Positions 25,751-41,293 of a DNA stretch of 64,000 bases are shown one piece after another. The number at the start of each line of letters is the position of its first letter. The first letter of the stretch is position 1. The position numbers were made by a program, and so were the translations under genes. This DNA is from Sphingomonas populi (GTDB taxonomy: Bacteria > Pseudomonadota > Alphaproteobacteria > Sphingomonadales > Sphingomonadaceae). The notes beneath the pieces are model-generated. The model did no database searches, was not told the DNA's origin, and worked only from the letters and a program-made list of their open reading frames with translations. The stretch is from assembly GCF_004208535.1 (NCBI RefSeq), contig NZ_SGIS01000007.1, forward strand, positions 100,467 through 164,466, written 5' to 3'.

Positions 25751-27034
25751 GTGGACACGATCTTCGCCGTTTCGAGCGGTGCGGCGCCGGCGGCGATTTC
25801 GATCCTGCGGCTCAGCGGGGCAGGGGCGTTTGCGGCGGCGCGGTCGCTGTGCGGGACGTTGCCCGAGCCGCGCGTCGCCGGCCTGCGTGCGCTGCGTGAT
25901 CCGGCCAGCGGCATGCTGCTCGATCGCGGGCTGGTGCTGGTGTTTCCTGGCCCGAACAGTGCGACCGGCGAAGATATCGTCGAACTACACGTTCACGGTG
26001 GCCGCGCCACGCAACGCGCGCTCGAAGCCGCGCTCGGCGCGATCGACGGGCTGCGACCAGCCGAGGCTGGCGAGTTCACGCGCCGCGCGCTTGAACATGG
26101 CCGTATCGATTTGACCGAGGCAGAAGGGCTGGGCGATCTGCTTGCGGCGGAGACCGAGCATCAGCGCCGTGCCGCGTTGCGCCTGTCGGAAGGGGGACTC
26201 CGCCAGCAGATCGAGCGGTGGAACGACCGCCTCGTCGATGTCGCTGCCGGGATCGAAGCGGCGCTCGATTTCTCTGACGAAGACGACGTACCCGAGGCCG
26301 TCACCGCGCAGTCGGGCGCCGCGCTGGCGGCTCTGGCGAACGAGATCGGCACGCTCGTCGCCGCTCCGTCAGTCGAGCGGCTTCGCGACGGCGTGCGCGT
26401 GGTGATTGCAGGACCGCCCAACAGCGGCAAGTCGACGCTTATCAATCGGCTGGCCGGGCGTGACGTGGCGATCGTCTCGCCCACGGCTGGCACGACTCGC
26501 GACCGGATCGAAGTGCCGGTGATGCGATCGGGAATCGCCTATGTCTTCACGGACACTGCTGGCTTGCGCGATGAGGGGGCCGACGAGATCGAGCAGATCG
26601 GTATCGGTCGCGCGATCGATGCGATCACCGCGAGCGATATCCTGCTGTGGCTGGACGACTCGCCACCCGCCTATGCAGGTGCATTTTGGGTGCATGCGCG
26701 GTGCGACGTGCCGGGCCGAACGTCCTTACCGCCTGGTCCCGAGCTTGCCATCTCCGCAGCAAGCGGCGAGGGGATTGAACCCTTGTGGTCCCGGCTGGAA
26801 GCGCGGGCTAATGCGTTCGGATCGGCGCCGGACGAAATGGCGATCAACGCGCGCCAACGCGCGCTTCTGGCCAGTGCGGAGGCGATCTTGCGGATCGGAT
26901 CTGCTGAACCTGACATTCTCCTCCGCGCGGAGGCGATCAGAAGCGCGCGCGCCGTATTCGATAGCATTACCGGACGCGCCAATGTCGAGGCCGTACTCGA
27001 CGCATTGTTCGGGCGGTTCTGCATCGGCAAGTGA
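25751..27034 (+). CDS. mnmE: tRNA modification GTPase MnmE
   Basis: With MnmG it forms the complex that installs the 5-carboxymethylaminomethyl group on uridine 34 of certain tRNAs. It has 427 residues: an N-terminal tetrahydrofolate-binding domain (1-115), a helical domain, an inserted G domain with P-loop GPPNSGKST near residue 220 and DTAGLRD, and the C-terminal CIGK with the invariant Cys. The start is GTG. It is shorter than the 450-455 residues of the E. coli enzyme but all motifs are intact. Confidence 0.95.
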   Translation: MDTIFAVSSGAAPAAISILRLSGAGAFAAARSLCGTLPEPRVAGLRALRDPASGMLLDRGLVLVFPGPNSATGEDIVELHVHGGRATQRALEAALGAIDGLRPAEAGEFTRRALEHGRIDLTEAEGLGDLLAAETEHQRRAALRLSEGGLRQQIERWNDRLVDVAAGIEAALDFSDEDDVPEAVTAQSGAALAALANEIGTLVAAPSVERLRDGVRVVIAGPPNSGKSTLINRLAGRDVAIVSPTAGTTRDRIEVPVMRSGIAYVFTDTAGLRDEGADEIEQIGIGRAIDAITASDILLWLDDSPPAYAGAFWVHARCDVPGRTSLPPGPELAISAASGEGIEPLWSRLEARANAFGSAPDEMAINARQRALLASAEAILRIGSAEPDILLRAEAIRSARAVFDSITGRANVEAVLDALFGRFCIGK

Positions 27035-27036
27035 GT

Positions 27037-27050
27037 GTTCCACGTGGAAC
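27037..27050. promoter_or_regulatory. parS: parS-type palindrome, site 1 (mnmE-mnmG gap)
   Basis: GTTCCACGTGGAAC is a perfect 14-bp palindrome of the ParB centromere type, whose consensus is TGTTTCACGTGAAACA. It lies just after the mnmE stop, 2.5 kb upstream of parA. Confidence 0.8.
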
Positions 27051-27088
27051 GCTTTGACTTGGCGTCTCAGCGAGCATAGCGGAAACAC

Positions 27089-28930
27089 ATGAACCAGTTC
27101 GATGTCATCGTGATCGGCGGCGGCCACGCCGGCACCGAGGCTGCGGCTGCGGCCGCGCGGCGCGGCGCCCGGACAGCGTTGGTGAGCTTCGATCCCACCA
27201 AGATTGGTGCGATGTCGTGCAACCCGGCGATCGGTGGTCTCGGCAAGGGGCATCTCGTCCGTGAGGTCGATGCCTTTGACGGCCTGATCGCGCGTGCTAC
27301 CGATGCGGCCGGCATCCACTACCGCATGCTCAACCGCAGCAAGGGGCTGGCTGTGCAGGGGCCGCGTGTGCAGGCCGATCGCCGTCGCTACGCTGCCGCG
27401 ATCCAGGCGATGTTGGCGCAGCAAGCGAACCTTACAAATGTCGTCGGCGAGGCTGCGGCGCTCAACATGACGGCGGGTCGCGTCACGGGAATCACGTTGG
27501 CGGATGGCCGCGAGTTCAGCGCGCGCTCCGTGGTGCTGGCAACCGGTACGTTCCTGGGCGGGCGCATTTTCCGCGGCGAGGAACGCGAGGTTGGTGGTCG
27601 GGTCGGTGAGGCGGCGGCAAGCGTCCTCGCGGAGCAGCTTCGCAGCGCAGGCTTGCCGATGGCGCGGTTGAAGACCGGCACGCCGCCCCGGCTCGATGGC
27701 CGCACGATTGACTGGACGCGGCTCGATGAGCAGCCGAGCGACACCGATCCCTGGACGATGTCGCCGCTGACATCTGCGCGCACGTTGCCGCAGGTGCATT
27801 GCGCGATCACCCGCACCACCGAGGCAACGCACGCGATCATTCGCGCCGGCCTCGACCGATCACCGCTGTTCGGTGGCGCGATCGCCGGGATGGGACCGCG
27901 CTATTGTCCGTCGATCGAAGACAAGATCCATCGCTTCGGCGACCGCGACGGCCACCAGATTTTCCTCGAACCGGAGGGACTGGACGATCACGTCGTTTAC
28001 CCCAATGGCATTTCGACCTCGTTGCCGGTCGATGTCCAGGAAGCCCTGGTCGCCTCGATCCCAGGCCTGGAGCGTACGCGCATCCTGACGCCGGGTTACG
28101 CAGTCGAATACGACCATATCGATCCGCGCGCGCTCAATGCGACGCTCGAACTCCGCGCGATCCCGGGTCTGTTTTGCTGCGGACAGATCAACGGTACGAC
28201 CGGCTATGAAGAAGCGGCGGGGCAGGGGCTGATCGCTGGTCTCAACGCGGCGGCACATGCGCTGGGTATCGCGCCGGTGATCCTTGATCGCGCGAGCAGC
28301 TACCTTGGCGTGATGATCGACGATCTCGTGCTGCAAGGCGTCACCGAGCCATATCGGATGCTGACGGCGCGCGCGGAGTACCGGTTGCGCTTGCGTGCCG
28401 ACAATGCCGAGACGCGGCTCGGGCCAATCGCGGAGGCTGCGGGGTGTCTTGGCGAGGTCCGCCGCGAGCGTCTTGCGCAGCGCGGCAAAGCGCGAGCGGA
28501 GATCGAAGCGGTGCTTGAGCAACCGCTTTCTCCCGCCGACCTGATCGCCCGCAGTGCGCCGATCGCACCGGGGCCACATCGCCGGCCCGGCTCAGAGTGG
28601 CTGCGGCTTGCGGGGGTCACGGTTGCGCAGGTCGCTCCTGATTTGGCGAGAGAGGCCGACCCGGCCTTGCTCGCGGAGATCGTCGAGGACGTCCGCTATG
28701 CGCCGTATCTGCTCCGGCAGGAGGCAGAGATCGCGATGGTGCGTGGCAACGATGCTATCGCGCTGGCGGCCGATCTCGACTTTGCCGCGATCCCGGGCCT
28801 GTCCGCCGAAATGGTCGAGCGACTGAGTACGGCACGGCCAACGACATTAGGGCAGGCAGGCCGTTTGCGCGGGATCACACCGGCAGCGCTCGCCGCGATC
28901 CTGTTGCATGCCCGGCGGCGCGCGGCATGA
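27089..28930 (+). CDS. mnmG: tRNA uridine 5-carboxymethylaminomethyl modification enzyme MnmG
   Basis: FAD-dependent partner of MnmE; 613 residues. The FAD-binding loop [14 protein letters not shown] is at the N terminus; the conserved [15 protein letters not shown] and [13 protein letters not shown] follow, and the catalytic-type Cys lie in [19 protein letters not shown]. The C-terminal helical domain completes the normal length. Its stop overlaps the rsmG start by 4 bases. Confidence 0.97.
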   Translation: MNQFDVIVIGGGHAGTEAAAAAARRGARTALVSFDPTKIGAMSCNPAIGGLGKGHLVREVDAFDGLIARATDAAGIHYRMLNRSKGLAVQGPRVQADRRRYAAAIQAMLAQQANLTNVVGEAAALNMTAGRVTGITLADGREFSARSVVLATGTFLGGRIFRGEEREVGGRVGEAAASVLAEQLRSAGLPMARLKTGTPPRLDGRTIDWTRLDEQPSDTDPWTMSPLTSARTLPQVHCAITRTTEATHAIIRAGLDRSPLFGGAIAGMGPRYCPSIEDKIHRFGDRDGHQIFLEPEGLDDHVVYPNGISTSLPVDVQEALVASIPGLERTRILTPGYAVEYDHIDPRALNATLELRAIPGLFCCGQINGTTGYEEAAGQGLIAGLNAAAHALGIAPVILDRASSYLGVMIDDLVLQGVTEPYRMLTARAEYRLRLRADNAETRLGPIAEAAGCLGEVRRERLAQRGKARAEIEAVLEQPLSPADLIARSAPIAPGPHRRPGSEWLRLAGVTVAQVAPDLAREADPALLAEIVEDVRYAPYLLRQEAEIAMVRGNDAIALAADLDFAAIPGLSAEMVERLSTARPTTLGQAGRLRGITPAALAAILLHARRRAA

Positions 28931-29553
28931 CCGAGGACGAAGCCCGCGACTGGATCGCCGTTCGGTTTGGCGCCGATGGTATGGCGCGAATGGAGCGATT
29001 CGTTGATCTCGTTGTCGCGGAGTCGGAGCAGCAGAATCTGATCGCGCGGTCGACCATCGCGGAAATCTGGTCACGGCATGTCGTCGATTCGGCCCAACTC
29101 ATTCCGATGGCCGACTCTGCTGGTGGCGCCTGGCTCGATATCGGCAGCGGTGCGGGATTTCCGGGTTTGGTGGTGGCGGCGCTGACCGAGCGCACAGTGA
29201 CGCTGGCCGAACCCCGCAAGCGCCGCGTCGCGTTTCTGGAAGCAGCGGCTGACGCACTGGGCGTAAGCGAACGTGTTACGGTCTTCGCCGGAAAAGTCGA
29301 AGCTTTGGACGTTGCCGCAGTAGCCGTGATATCCGCCCGTGCTGTCGCTCCGCTGGATCTGTTGTTTGCTGGCGCGGCGAACTTGGCGTCGAAAGACGCG
29401 CTATGGCTCCTCCCAAAAGGGCAGTCGGCGCGGGATGAGGTGGCAATCGCCAAGCGTGCATGGCATGGTGCGTTTCACGTGGAACATAGCCTCACGAATA
29501 AGGAATCGCTGATCGTGGTAGCGCGGGGAGTGGCACGTCGATGCAAGTCATAA
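28927..29553 (+). CDS. rsmG: 16S rRNA (guanine-527-N7)-methyltransferase RsmG
   Basis: Methylates G527 of 16S rRNA using SAM; 208 residues. It has the SAM-binding motif [13 protein letters not shown] near residue 72, the [19 protein letters not shown] region and the [10 protein letters not shown] segment. The 3' end contains a parS-type site (29472-29485) in the coding frame as FHVEH and overlaps parA by 13 bases. Confidence 0.95.
   Translation: MTEDEARDWIAVRFGADGMARMERFVDLVVAESEQQNLIARSTIAEIWSRHVVDSAQLIPMADSAGGAWLDIGSGAGFPGLVVAALTERTVTLAEPRKRRVAFLEAAADALGVSERVTVFAGKVEALDVAAVAVISARAVAPLDLLFAGAANLASKDALWLLPKGQSARDEVAIAKRAWHGAFHVEHSLTNKESLIVVARGVARRCKS
29472..29485. promoter_or_regulatory. parS: parS-type palindrome, site 2 (inside rsmG)
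   Basis: GTTTCACGTGGAAC matches the ParB site type with one asymmetric position. It lies inside rsmG, 56 bases upstream of the parA start. Confidence 0.8.
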
Positions 29554-30338
29554 CGGTCGCCAACCAGAAGGGCGGGGTCGGGAAGACCACGACCGCGATC
29601 AATCTCGGCACGGCGCTCGCCGCCACGGGGCTGCGCGTGCTGTTGATCGACATCGATCCGCAGGGCAACGCCTCGACGGGTCTCGGCGTCGGCCGCAACG
29701 ATCGCGAGCGCTCGATCTACGACGTGCTGCTCGGCGAGATGCCGCTGGCGAGCGCCGTGATCGGTACGTGCGTACCCGGCCTCGATATCGTGCCGGCGAC
29801 GGTCGATCTGTCGGGTGCGGAAATCGAACTGGTCGAATATGAAGAGCGCACGCACCGGCTCAGCCGTGCGATCCAACGCTCGGACCAGCATTGGGACGTC
29901 GTGCTGATCGATTGTCCGCCGTCGCTCGGGCTGCTGACGCTCAACGCGATGGTTGCGTCGAACTCCTTACTGGTGCCCCTACAATGCGAATTTTTCGCGC
30001 TGGAGGGGCTAAGCCAGTTGCTCAACACCGTCGAGCGGATTCGTGAGCGGTTCAATCCCGGCCTGTCGATCATCGGCGTAGCGCTGACGATGTACGATCG
30101 CCGCAACCGGCTGACCGAACAGGTCTCCGCCGACGTCCGCGCCGTGCTCGGCCGCGTGGTGTTCGAGACGGTGATTCCGCGCAACGTTCGGCTGTCGGAA
30201 GCCCCCAGTCACGGGTTGCCGGCGTTGATCTATGATTTCCGCTGTTCTGGCTCGGAAGCCTATATCGCGCTCGCCCGCGAGCTGATTACGCGCCTGCCCG
30301 ATACGTCGCCGGAACGCACCACCAAGGTTGCCGCATGA
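29541..30338 (+). CDS. parA: Chromosome partitioning ATPase ParA
   Basis: Walker-type ATPase of 265 residues that moves ParB-parS complexes of the newly replicated origin. Deviant Walker A KGGVGKTTT is at residues 10-18, followed by LLIDIDPQGNASTGLG, and VLIDCPPSLG is the Walker B region. Overlaps with rsmG and parB show one transcription unit. Confidence 0.97.
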   Translation: MQVITVANQKGGVGKTTTAINLGTALAATGLRVLLIDIDPQGNASTGLGVGRNDRERSIYDVLLGEMPLASAVIGTCVPGLDIVPATVDLSGAEIELVEYEERTHRLSRAIQRSDQHWDVVLIDCPPSLGLLTLNAMVASNSLLVPLQCEFFALEGLSQLLNTVERIRERFNPGLSIIGVALTMYDRRNRLTEQVSADVRAVLGRVVFETVIPRNVRLSEAPSHGLPALIYDFRCSGSEAYIALARELITRLPDTSPERTTKVAA

Positions 30339-31237
30339 GTGATGCCACGACTCCGATTGCACGCCCAAAAGGCCGTTCGGGACTAGGACGCGGTCTCGGC
30401 GCCTTGATGGGCGATATCGCGCGTGAGCAGCCGGTGGGTGGCAACGAGCCGGTCTCCCAGGGCGTACGGTTTCTTCCAGTCGGGTCGATCACGCCGCATC
30501 CAGGTCAGCCGCGCCGTCACTTCCGCGAGGAAGCGCTGGACGAGCTCGCGGAGTCGATCGCCGCGCGTGGCGTGATCCAGCCGATCGTGGTGCGGCCGCA
30601 CGGCACCGGCTACCAGATCGTTGCCGGGGAGCGCCGCTGGCGTGCCGCCCAGCGCGCGCGGCTGCATGAAGTGCCGGTGATCGTCCGGGATTTCAGCGAT
30701 ACCGAGACGCTTGAAGTCGCGCTGATTGAGAACATCCAGCGGCAAGATCTCAACGCGATCGAAGAGGCGGAAGCCTATCAGCGGCTGCTCAGCGACTTCG
30801 GCCATACGCAGGAAGCACTCGGCAAGATCGTTCATAAGTCGCGCAGCCACATCTCGAATCTGTTGCGGCTGCTCGATTTGCCCAAGCCAGTGCAGGACCG
30901 TGTCGTCGAAGGTGCGATCAGCATGGGGCACGCGCGTGCGCTGATCGGTGCGCCCGATGTCGAAACGCTGGCGGATCAGGTCGTCGCCAAGGGTCTGTCT
31001 GTTCGCGAGACCGAGAAGCTTGCCCGCACCGTCAAGCCGGAGACCGCGCGGGTGCGCGGGCATGGCAGTGGTGAGAAGGACGCGGACCTGAGCGCGCTCG
31101 AACACCAGCTCGCCGATCTGCTCGGGCTGTCGGTGCGGATCGCTTACGGGGCGAAGGGCGGGGCGCTGACACTCGGCTTCTCGACGCTCGACCAGCTCGA
31201 CATGCTTTGCCAGCGCTTGAGCGGCGAGCGAATCTGA
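30335..31237 (+). CDS. parB: Chromosome partitioning protein ParB
   Basis: Site-specific DNA-binding CTPase of 300 residues. An N-terminal ParA-interacting stretch (GRSGLGRGLGALMG) is followed by the CTP-binding ParB/Srx domain (GERRWRAAQRA near residue 95; ENIQRQDLN), a helix-turn-helix domain around residues 145-215 (KSRSHISNLLRLLDLP), and a C-terminal dimerisation domain. The three parS-type sites in the window are its expected targets. The gene ends 3 bases from convergent holA. Confidence 0.97.
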   Translation: MSDATTPIARPKGRSGLGRGLGALMGDIAREQPVGGNEPVSQGVRFLPVGSITPHPGQPRRHFREEALDELAESIAARGVIQPIVVRPHGTGYQIVAGERRWRAAQRARLHEVPVIVRDFSDTETLEVALIENIQRQDLNAIEEAEAYQRLLSDFGHTQEALGKIVHKSRSHISNLLRLLDLPKPVQDRVVEGAISMGHARALIGAPDVETLADQVVAKGLSVRETEKLARTVKPETARVRGHGSGEKDADLSALEHQLADLLGLSVRIAYGAKGGALTLGFSTLDQLDMLCQRLSGERI

Positions 31238-31240
31238 CGC

Positions 31241-32254
31241 TTAGCGCTGGCGCGCCGCCATACGTGCCAGCACGATGATGGCGGCGTCGGCGACGACATT
31301 GCCGGGGTTCTGTGGCGCCATGATCGCGCGCTCGGCCTGACGGATGCGTTTAATCGCGTCGTTGATTCGGTTCAAATCCCACAGCCGCAGCGCGCGCGAG
31401 GTGCTGGCGCGCTCGCGAAAGAACACGCGTTCGATCACCGCCTTGGGGTCGGCGCCGGCGTCGAGTTCGGCTTGCATGTCGGCGAGCGCGATCAGCCGTC
31501 GTGTAAGTTGGCGCAATACCGGGATCGGGGAAACGCTGGCTTCGGCGAGTTGAGCAAGCTCGTCGGCAAGGATATCAGGGCTGCCATCGAGCGCCGCGTC
31601 GATCGCGCGCGACATCTCGCTATCGCCGAGATCGGCACCGACCGCATCGAGCGCGGCGTCATCGAGTTCACGCGGTCGCTCAGGCGCAGCGTCGAGATAG
31701 AGCGCTAGTTTCTCCAGCTCGCGAGTCATCACCGCCCGGTCTCCGCCGCTGGCGGCAGCGAGCCGTGCCGCCGTGCCGCCGGTGGTGCGCAAGCCCTGTT
31801 CGCGCGCGATCGCGGTCGCGAGCCGGTCAGCATCGCCGCCCTCGGGCAAATAGCAGGCGAGGCACATCGCGCGCGGGTGGCCGAGCGCGAGTTTGACGAC
31901 CTTGGCAGTCGCCTTGAGCGACGGCGCGATCACGACCACCGGGTTGCCGGTGCGATCGGCGTCGAGCAGCAACGTCAGCGCTTCGAGCGATTCCTCGCCC
32001 GCGCCGGATACGCGAATATGCCGTGCGCCCCCGAACAGCGACAGCGCCGCAGCTTCGTCGGCGAGCAGGCCGGGATTGCTGCGCAGTTGCGCGGGTTCGA
32101 GGTCGATCCGCTCGGCGTCCGGGCCAAGCGCACGGCCGACTCGCGCCGCCAGTTCGCGTGCGCCCGATTCGTCGGGGCCATGAAACAGGTACAAACGGAC
32201 ATCAGGGCTGGCCGCGTCGATCGCGATGCGGATCTGGTTGGCGTTGGCCTTCAC
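31241..32254 (-). CDS. holA: DNA polymerase III delta subunit
   Basis: Clamp-loader subunit of 337 residues that opens the beta clamp. It has the AAA+-like N-terminal domain (YLFHGPDESGARELA near residue 22) and the helical C-terminal collar domain, without a functional Walker A, as expected for delta. It starts with GTG overlapping the lptE stop. Confidence 0.92.
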   Translation of the reverse strand: MKANANQIRIAIDAASPDVRLYLFHGPDESGARELAARVGRALGPDAERIDLEPAQLRSNPGLLADEAAALSLFGGARHIRVSGAGEESLEALTLLLDADRTGNPVVVIAPSLKATAKVVKLALGHPRAMCLACYLPEGGDADRLATAIAREQGLRTTGGTAARLAAASGGDRAVMTRELEKLALYLDAAPERPRELDDAALDAVGADLGDSEMSRAIDAALDGSPDILADELAQLAEASVSPIPVLRQLTRRLIALADMQAELDAGADPKAVIERVFFRERASTSRALRLWDLNRINDAIKRIRQAERAIMAPQNPGNVVADAAIIVLARMAARQR

Positions 32255-32744
32255 GGCTCGGATGCAGGCGCGTGTTCGGCATAGAGCGCGACGCGCGAGA
32301 CGATCTGGTCGGCGACGATCTCCGACAGGTTTTCGAGCGCGGTATTCTCGGCGGCGATCGTCGCATAGTCGGAGCTGACCACGTCGATACCGGCATCCGA
32401 TCCAGCGGCTGCATCAAGCACCACCGTGCCGTGGGCCAGTTCGACAAGTTGATAGCGCGCGCGCAGGGTGCGGCGTTCGCGTGTGACGCTGTCGTCACTG
32501 CGCACGCCGAGGCCGATGATCTTGTCGTCGAGCCGCACCTCAAGCCGGTACAGCGGCGCCTCGCGCTGCGCGGCGAGCTTGTCGCGCAGGGCATTGCCCA
32601 TCAGCCAGCCCGCCTTGCCATCGATCGGTGCGACCTCGACGCGAGTCAGCATCGTCGCGACCGCGCCATTGCTGCCCCCTGAATAGAGCGGGTGCAGCCC
32701 GCAGCCGGGCAGGGCCAAAGCGAGCAGGAGGATGCCAAGCCGCT

Positions 32745-32748
<4 letters not shown>
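32251..32748 (-). CDS. lptE: LPS assembly lipoprotein LptE
   Basis: Outer-membrane lipoprotein of 165 residues that plugs the LptD barrel during lipopolysaccharide export. Lipobox ALPGC (Cys near residue 16) is followed by GLHPLYSGG, typical of alphaproteobacterial LptE; the rest matches the LptE alpha/beta domain. It lies between leuS and holA, the usual context of this gene, with 4-base overlaps. Confidence 0.9.
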
Positions 32749-35276
<2,528 letters not shown>

Positions 35277-35311
35277 TGTGCGTTTTTACTCCTGCGCGGA
35301 AACTCGCGCGC

Positions 35312-35749
35312 TTAGTTCACCATGGCGGCGCGGCGCAGATCGCGCGCGCGGGTGAGGATGATGTCTTCGAGCTTCTGCACGGTCGCCGCCTGCACTGGCG
35401 AATCGACCCATTGCCCGTTCTGGTTGACCTCGCGCAGCGCCGCGACGCGTAGGCCATCGGCGCGCAGGTCCTGATCGAGGATCGTCACCGTCACCTTCAT
35501 CCGCTCGGTCGGCGCGGCTGGATTGACGTACCAGTCGGTGACGATCACGCCGCCGTTGGAATCGGTCTGGACCAGCGGCATGAAGCTCAACGTGTCGAGC
35601 GTCGCGCGCCACAGATAGGCGTTGACGCCGATCGTCGTGATCTTGGAGGGTGCGAGCGCAGCCGATTTGGGATGGCTACCCTTATGGGCGCACGCGGCGG
35701 ACGACAGAAGCAGCGAGACCACGATCGCGGTGCGCAACGGGCGGGACAT
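35312..35749 (-). CDS. DUF3576-family lipoprotein
   Basis: A 145-residue predicted lipoprotein with lipobox SSAAC (Cys near residue 20) and a DUF3576 body (NAYLWRATLDTLSFMPL, then GVIVTDWYVNP). The family is commonly linked to leuS-lptE-holA in alphaproteobacteria and is probably envelope-located; its function is unknown. I start at 35749 because AGGAA lies 7 bases upstream; the ATG at 35773 has no ribosome-binding site. Confidence 0.82.
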   Translation of the reverse strand: MSRPLRTAIVVSLLLSSAACAHKGSHPKSAALAPSKITTIGVNAYLWRATLDTLSFMPLVQTDSNGGVIVTDWYVNPAAPTERMKVTVTILDQDLRADGLRVAALREVNQNGQWVDSPVQAATVQKLEDIILTRARDLRRAAMVN

Positions 35750-35972
35750 GGGCGGTTTCCTGAGCGTGGTCATGAAGGAGAGTGTCTCTATAGATTATGC
35801 CGGGCCAGCCGCAAGCCGCGCGCCGGCTTCCTGCTGTGTCCCCGCTGCCACATGGCGGATAAATTGAGTCAAGATAGTGGCAGGCCGGACTGGAATCGTG
35901 ATAGGCGCGTTATAACTGATAAGAACAGCGTGGCGTGGGGCCGCGCTTGCAGGGACGACGGGGATTTTTCCG

Positions 35973-36695
35973 GTGATTTCGATTCGGCTGCTGTCCGGGA
36001 TTGGGTTGGGGGTGCTTGTCGCCGCCGGTCTCGTCGCGGCACCCGCAATCGGTGCATCGGATGATGCCAAGGCGCGTGTCGCGCGCAGCGCGATCCCCGC
36101 GTTCCACGGCATTGGCGGGTTCACCCCAGCCTCGGCTGATCCCCGGCTGGCAGCGATCTTCGCGCGGGGCGGTCTCGATCCTTCGGGCTTCCGTTTCACC
36201 CCTGCTGATTCGCGCCGCGGCGGCAGTCGTGCGGTAACGGTCGCTGTACAGGCGCGCTCGGTGCGCGGCGCGGTGACGGCGGATCGTGCTGGCGATGGCG
36301 CAGTCAACACCGTGGCGTTGGCGCCGATCGCGTATAATCTCGGCGTCGCGGTCGGCTGGCGGCGGTTCGCTTTGTCGGGTGACATGGCCAAGGTCGATCT
36401 CGCCGGCATGCCGGGCAGCCGCGAAACGGCGGATGTCGGCGTGAGCTATTCGGGCAAGCGTTTCAGTGGTCAAGTAAAGGCTGGTACGGATCGTGCCTTG
36501 CCGGGCGGACCGAAGCTGATCGAGGAAGCGCCGGTCTATTCGGTCGATGTCGGCGGTTCATACCGGCTGACCCGCAATCTCGATGTCACCGCTGGCATGC
36601 GCTACAAGACCGAGCGTAGCGATCGGCTGTCCGATCTCACAGTCGATCGGCATGACAGCCAAGCTGTCTATATCGGCACCGCCTTCCGCTTCTGA
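35973..36695 (+). CDS. Outer-membrane beta-barrel-like protein, function unknown
   Basis: A 240-residue protein with a signal peptide (cleavage after AIGA near residue 29), a low-complexity linker to about residue 95, and then alternating strands (LGVAVGWRRFALSGDMAKVDLAG and similar) ending in Phe (GTAFRF), the usual last residue of outer-membrane barrels. The strands suggest a small barrel. The start is GTG. It is preceded by a 199-base gap in which I see no other gene. I do not recognise the family. Confidence 0.55.
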   Translation: MISIRLLSGIGLGVLVAAGLVAAPAIGASDDAKARVARSAIPAFHGIGGFTPASADPRLAAIFARGGLDPSGFRFTPADSRRGGSRAVTVAVQARSVRGAVTADRAGDGAVNTVALAPIAYNLGVAVGWRRFALSGDMAKVDLAGMPGSRETADVGVSYSGKRFSGQVKAGTDRALPGGPKLIEEAPVYSVDVGGSYRLTRNLDVTAGMRYKTERSDRLSDLTVDRHDSQAVYIGTAFRF

Positions 36696-36721
36696 GCGGC
36701 GCTGTTCCGAAGCTCTCCTCG

Positions 36722-37291
36722 CTAGAAAGTCCACGCATCGATCGCGGCCCAGCCGTGAAAGCCGAGTGCGCGCAGCCGTTTGAACCGGCGTGCGTCCATG
36801 CCGCCAAGCGCGATCACGGGCACGCCGAGTCCACGCCCGATCGCGGCAGCCCGTAGCGGCCCGAGCGTCGGCGCGCCGGGGTGCGAGCGTGTCGTGAAAA
36901 CGGGTGAGACGAAGATCGCCGCCGCGCCTGCACGCCGGGCAGCCACCGCCTCGCGCCGATTGTGCGCGGACCGGGTCGCGAGATTCTGCGCGGACCGGGT
37001 CGCGAGATTCTGCGCGGACCGGGTCGCGAGATTCTGCGCGCGGCCATTATGCACGCCGCTTTCGTGCCGCGCCAACCGCACGCCGCCGGCGCGCAGCAGC
37101 ACCAACCCGCGCCGTCGCGCGATCCGCGCCAGCCGGGCGAAAAGCGCGCGGCGCTCGGGCAGCGGCGTGGCATAGTGGCGGAACACGATTCCCCCGCCGC
37201 GCGGCAGGCGCGCGACCGCTTCCCATAAGCCATCGCCGAGCCGTTCATCGGTCATCAGCCAGAGCGTCGGGACTGGGTGGCGGGGCGGCAT
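36722..37291 (-). CDS. ThiE/TenI-like thiamine phosphate synthase family protein
   Basis: A 189-residue TIM-barrel-like protein resembling the TenI/ThiE group (thiazole-pyrimidine coupling in thiamine synthesis). Seen: PTLWLMTDERLGD at the start, AGAAAIFVSPVFTTRSHPGA with the phosphate-site pattern, and the glycine-rich ALGGMDARRF. Between the second and third thirds it carries AQNLATRS three times, encoded by a 24-bp tandem repeat. The usual diphosphate-binding Asp and Lys residues are not obvious, so it may not catalyse ThiE chemistry. ATG 37291 is preferred over the open frame to 37531. Confidence 0.65.
   Translation of the reverse strand: MPPRHPVPTLWLMTDERLGDGLWEAVARLPRGGGIVFRHYATPLPERRALFARLARIARRRGLVLLRAGGVRLARHESGVHNGRAQNLATRSAQNLATRSAQNLATRSAHNRREAVAARRAGAAAIFVSPVFTTRSHPGAPTLGPLRAAAIGRGLGVPVIALGGMDARRFKRLRALGFHGWAAIDAWTF
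36963..37034. repeat. Three perfect 24-bp tandem repeats inside the ThiE-like gene
   Basis: Units 36963-36986, 36987-37010 and 37011-37034 are identical, and a 6-base partial copy follows. Each encodes the eight residues AQNLATRS on the minus strand, so copy-number change keeps the frame. Confidence 0.95.
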
Positions 37292-37313
37292 TTCGCAGCC
37301 TATAGCGCCGTCG

Positions 37314-37978
37314 ATGCCTTCCGACGATCCCGCCCAAGCCCTTGCCGCCATCCACGCGGCGATCGACCACAGCGCGCGCCTCGCGCGCCGCGAACCTGCC
37401 GAGGTCACGCTGATCGCGGTCTCCAAGACGCACCCTGCCGACGCGATCGAACCTTTGCTCGCCGCCGGCCAGCGCGTGTTCGGCGAGAATCGCGTGCAGG
37501 AGGCGGAGGCGAAATGGCCGGAGTTGCGCACGCGCTGGCCCGACGTGACGCTTCACCTCGTCGGCCAGCTCCAGTCGAACAAGGCCGAGGACGCGGTCGC
37601 GTTGTTCGATGCGATCCATTCGGTCGATCGCGCGTCGCTCATCACCGCGCTCGCCAAGGCGATGGACCGGCAGGGCAAACGGCCCGATTGCTTCCTCCAG
37701 GTCAACATCGGCGACGAGCCGCAAAAGGGTGGCTGCGCGGTCGCCGATCTGCCCGCGTTGCTCGCTGCGGCGCGCGCGGCCGATCTGCCGGTTGCGGGGT
37801 TGATGGCGGTGCCGCCTGCCGAGGTCGAACCGGCGCCCTATTTCGCGCTGCTCGCCAAGCTCGCGCGCGATCACGATATCACCGGGCTGAGCATGGGCAT
37901 GTCGGCGGATTTCGAAACTGCCGTCACGCTCGGCGCGACGCATGTCCGCGTCGGCAGCGCGCTGTTCGGCGCGCGCGC

Positions 37979-37982
<4 letters not shown>
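37314..37982 (+). CDS. yggS: YggS-family PLP homeostasis protein
   Basis: A 222-residue PLP-binding protein of the alanine racemase fold that maintains the intracellular vitamin B6 balance. PLP Lys is in LIAVSKTHP near residue 37, then GENRVQEAEAKW, HLVGQLQSNKA, and GLSMGMSADFETA. Its stop overlaps the HAD gene start by 4 bases. Confidence 0.93.
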
Positions 37983-41231
<3,249 letters not shown>

Positions 41232-41293
41232 GGTCATTGCGGAGTCGCACGGCGGCAGTAGAGTGCGGGCGAAATCCACGAGAGGATCATCCG

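Noticed and set aside
35774..35972. Possible small gene in the 199-base gap
   Set aside because: No frame of useful length with a ribosome-binding site; the region only offers weak promoter-like sequence for the flanking genes.
36963..37034. Direct repeats considered as a CRISPR array
   Set aside because: The units are contiguous with no spacers, number only three, and lie in frame within a gene; no cas gene is present.
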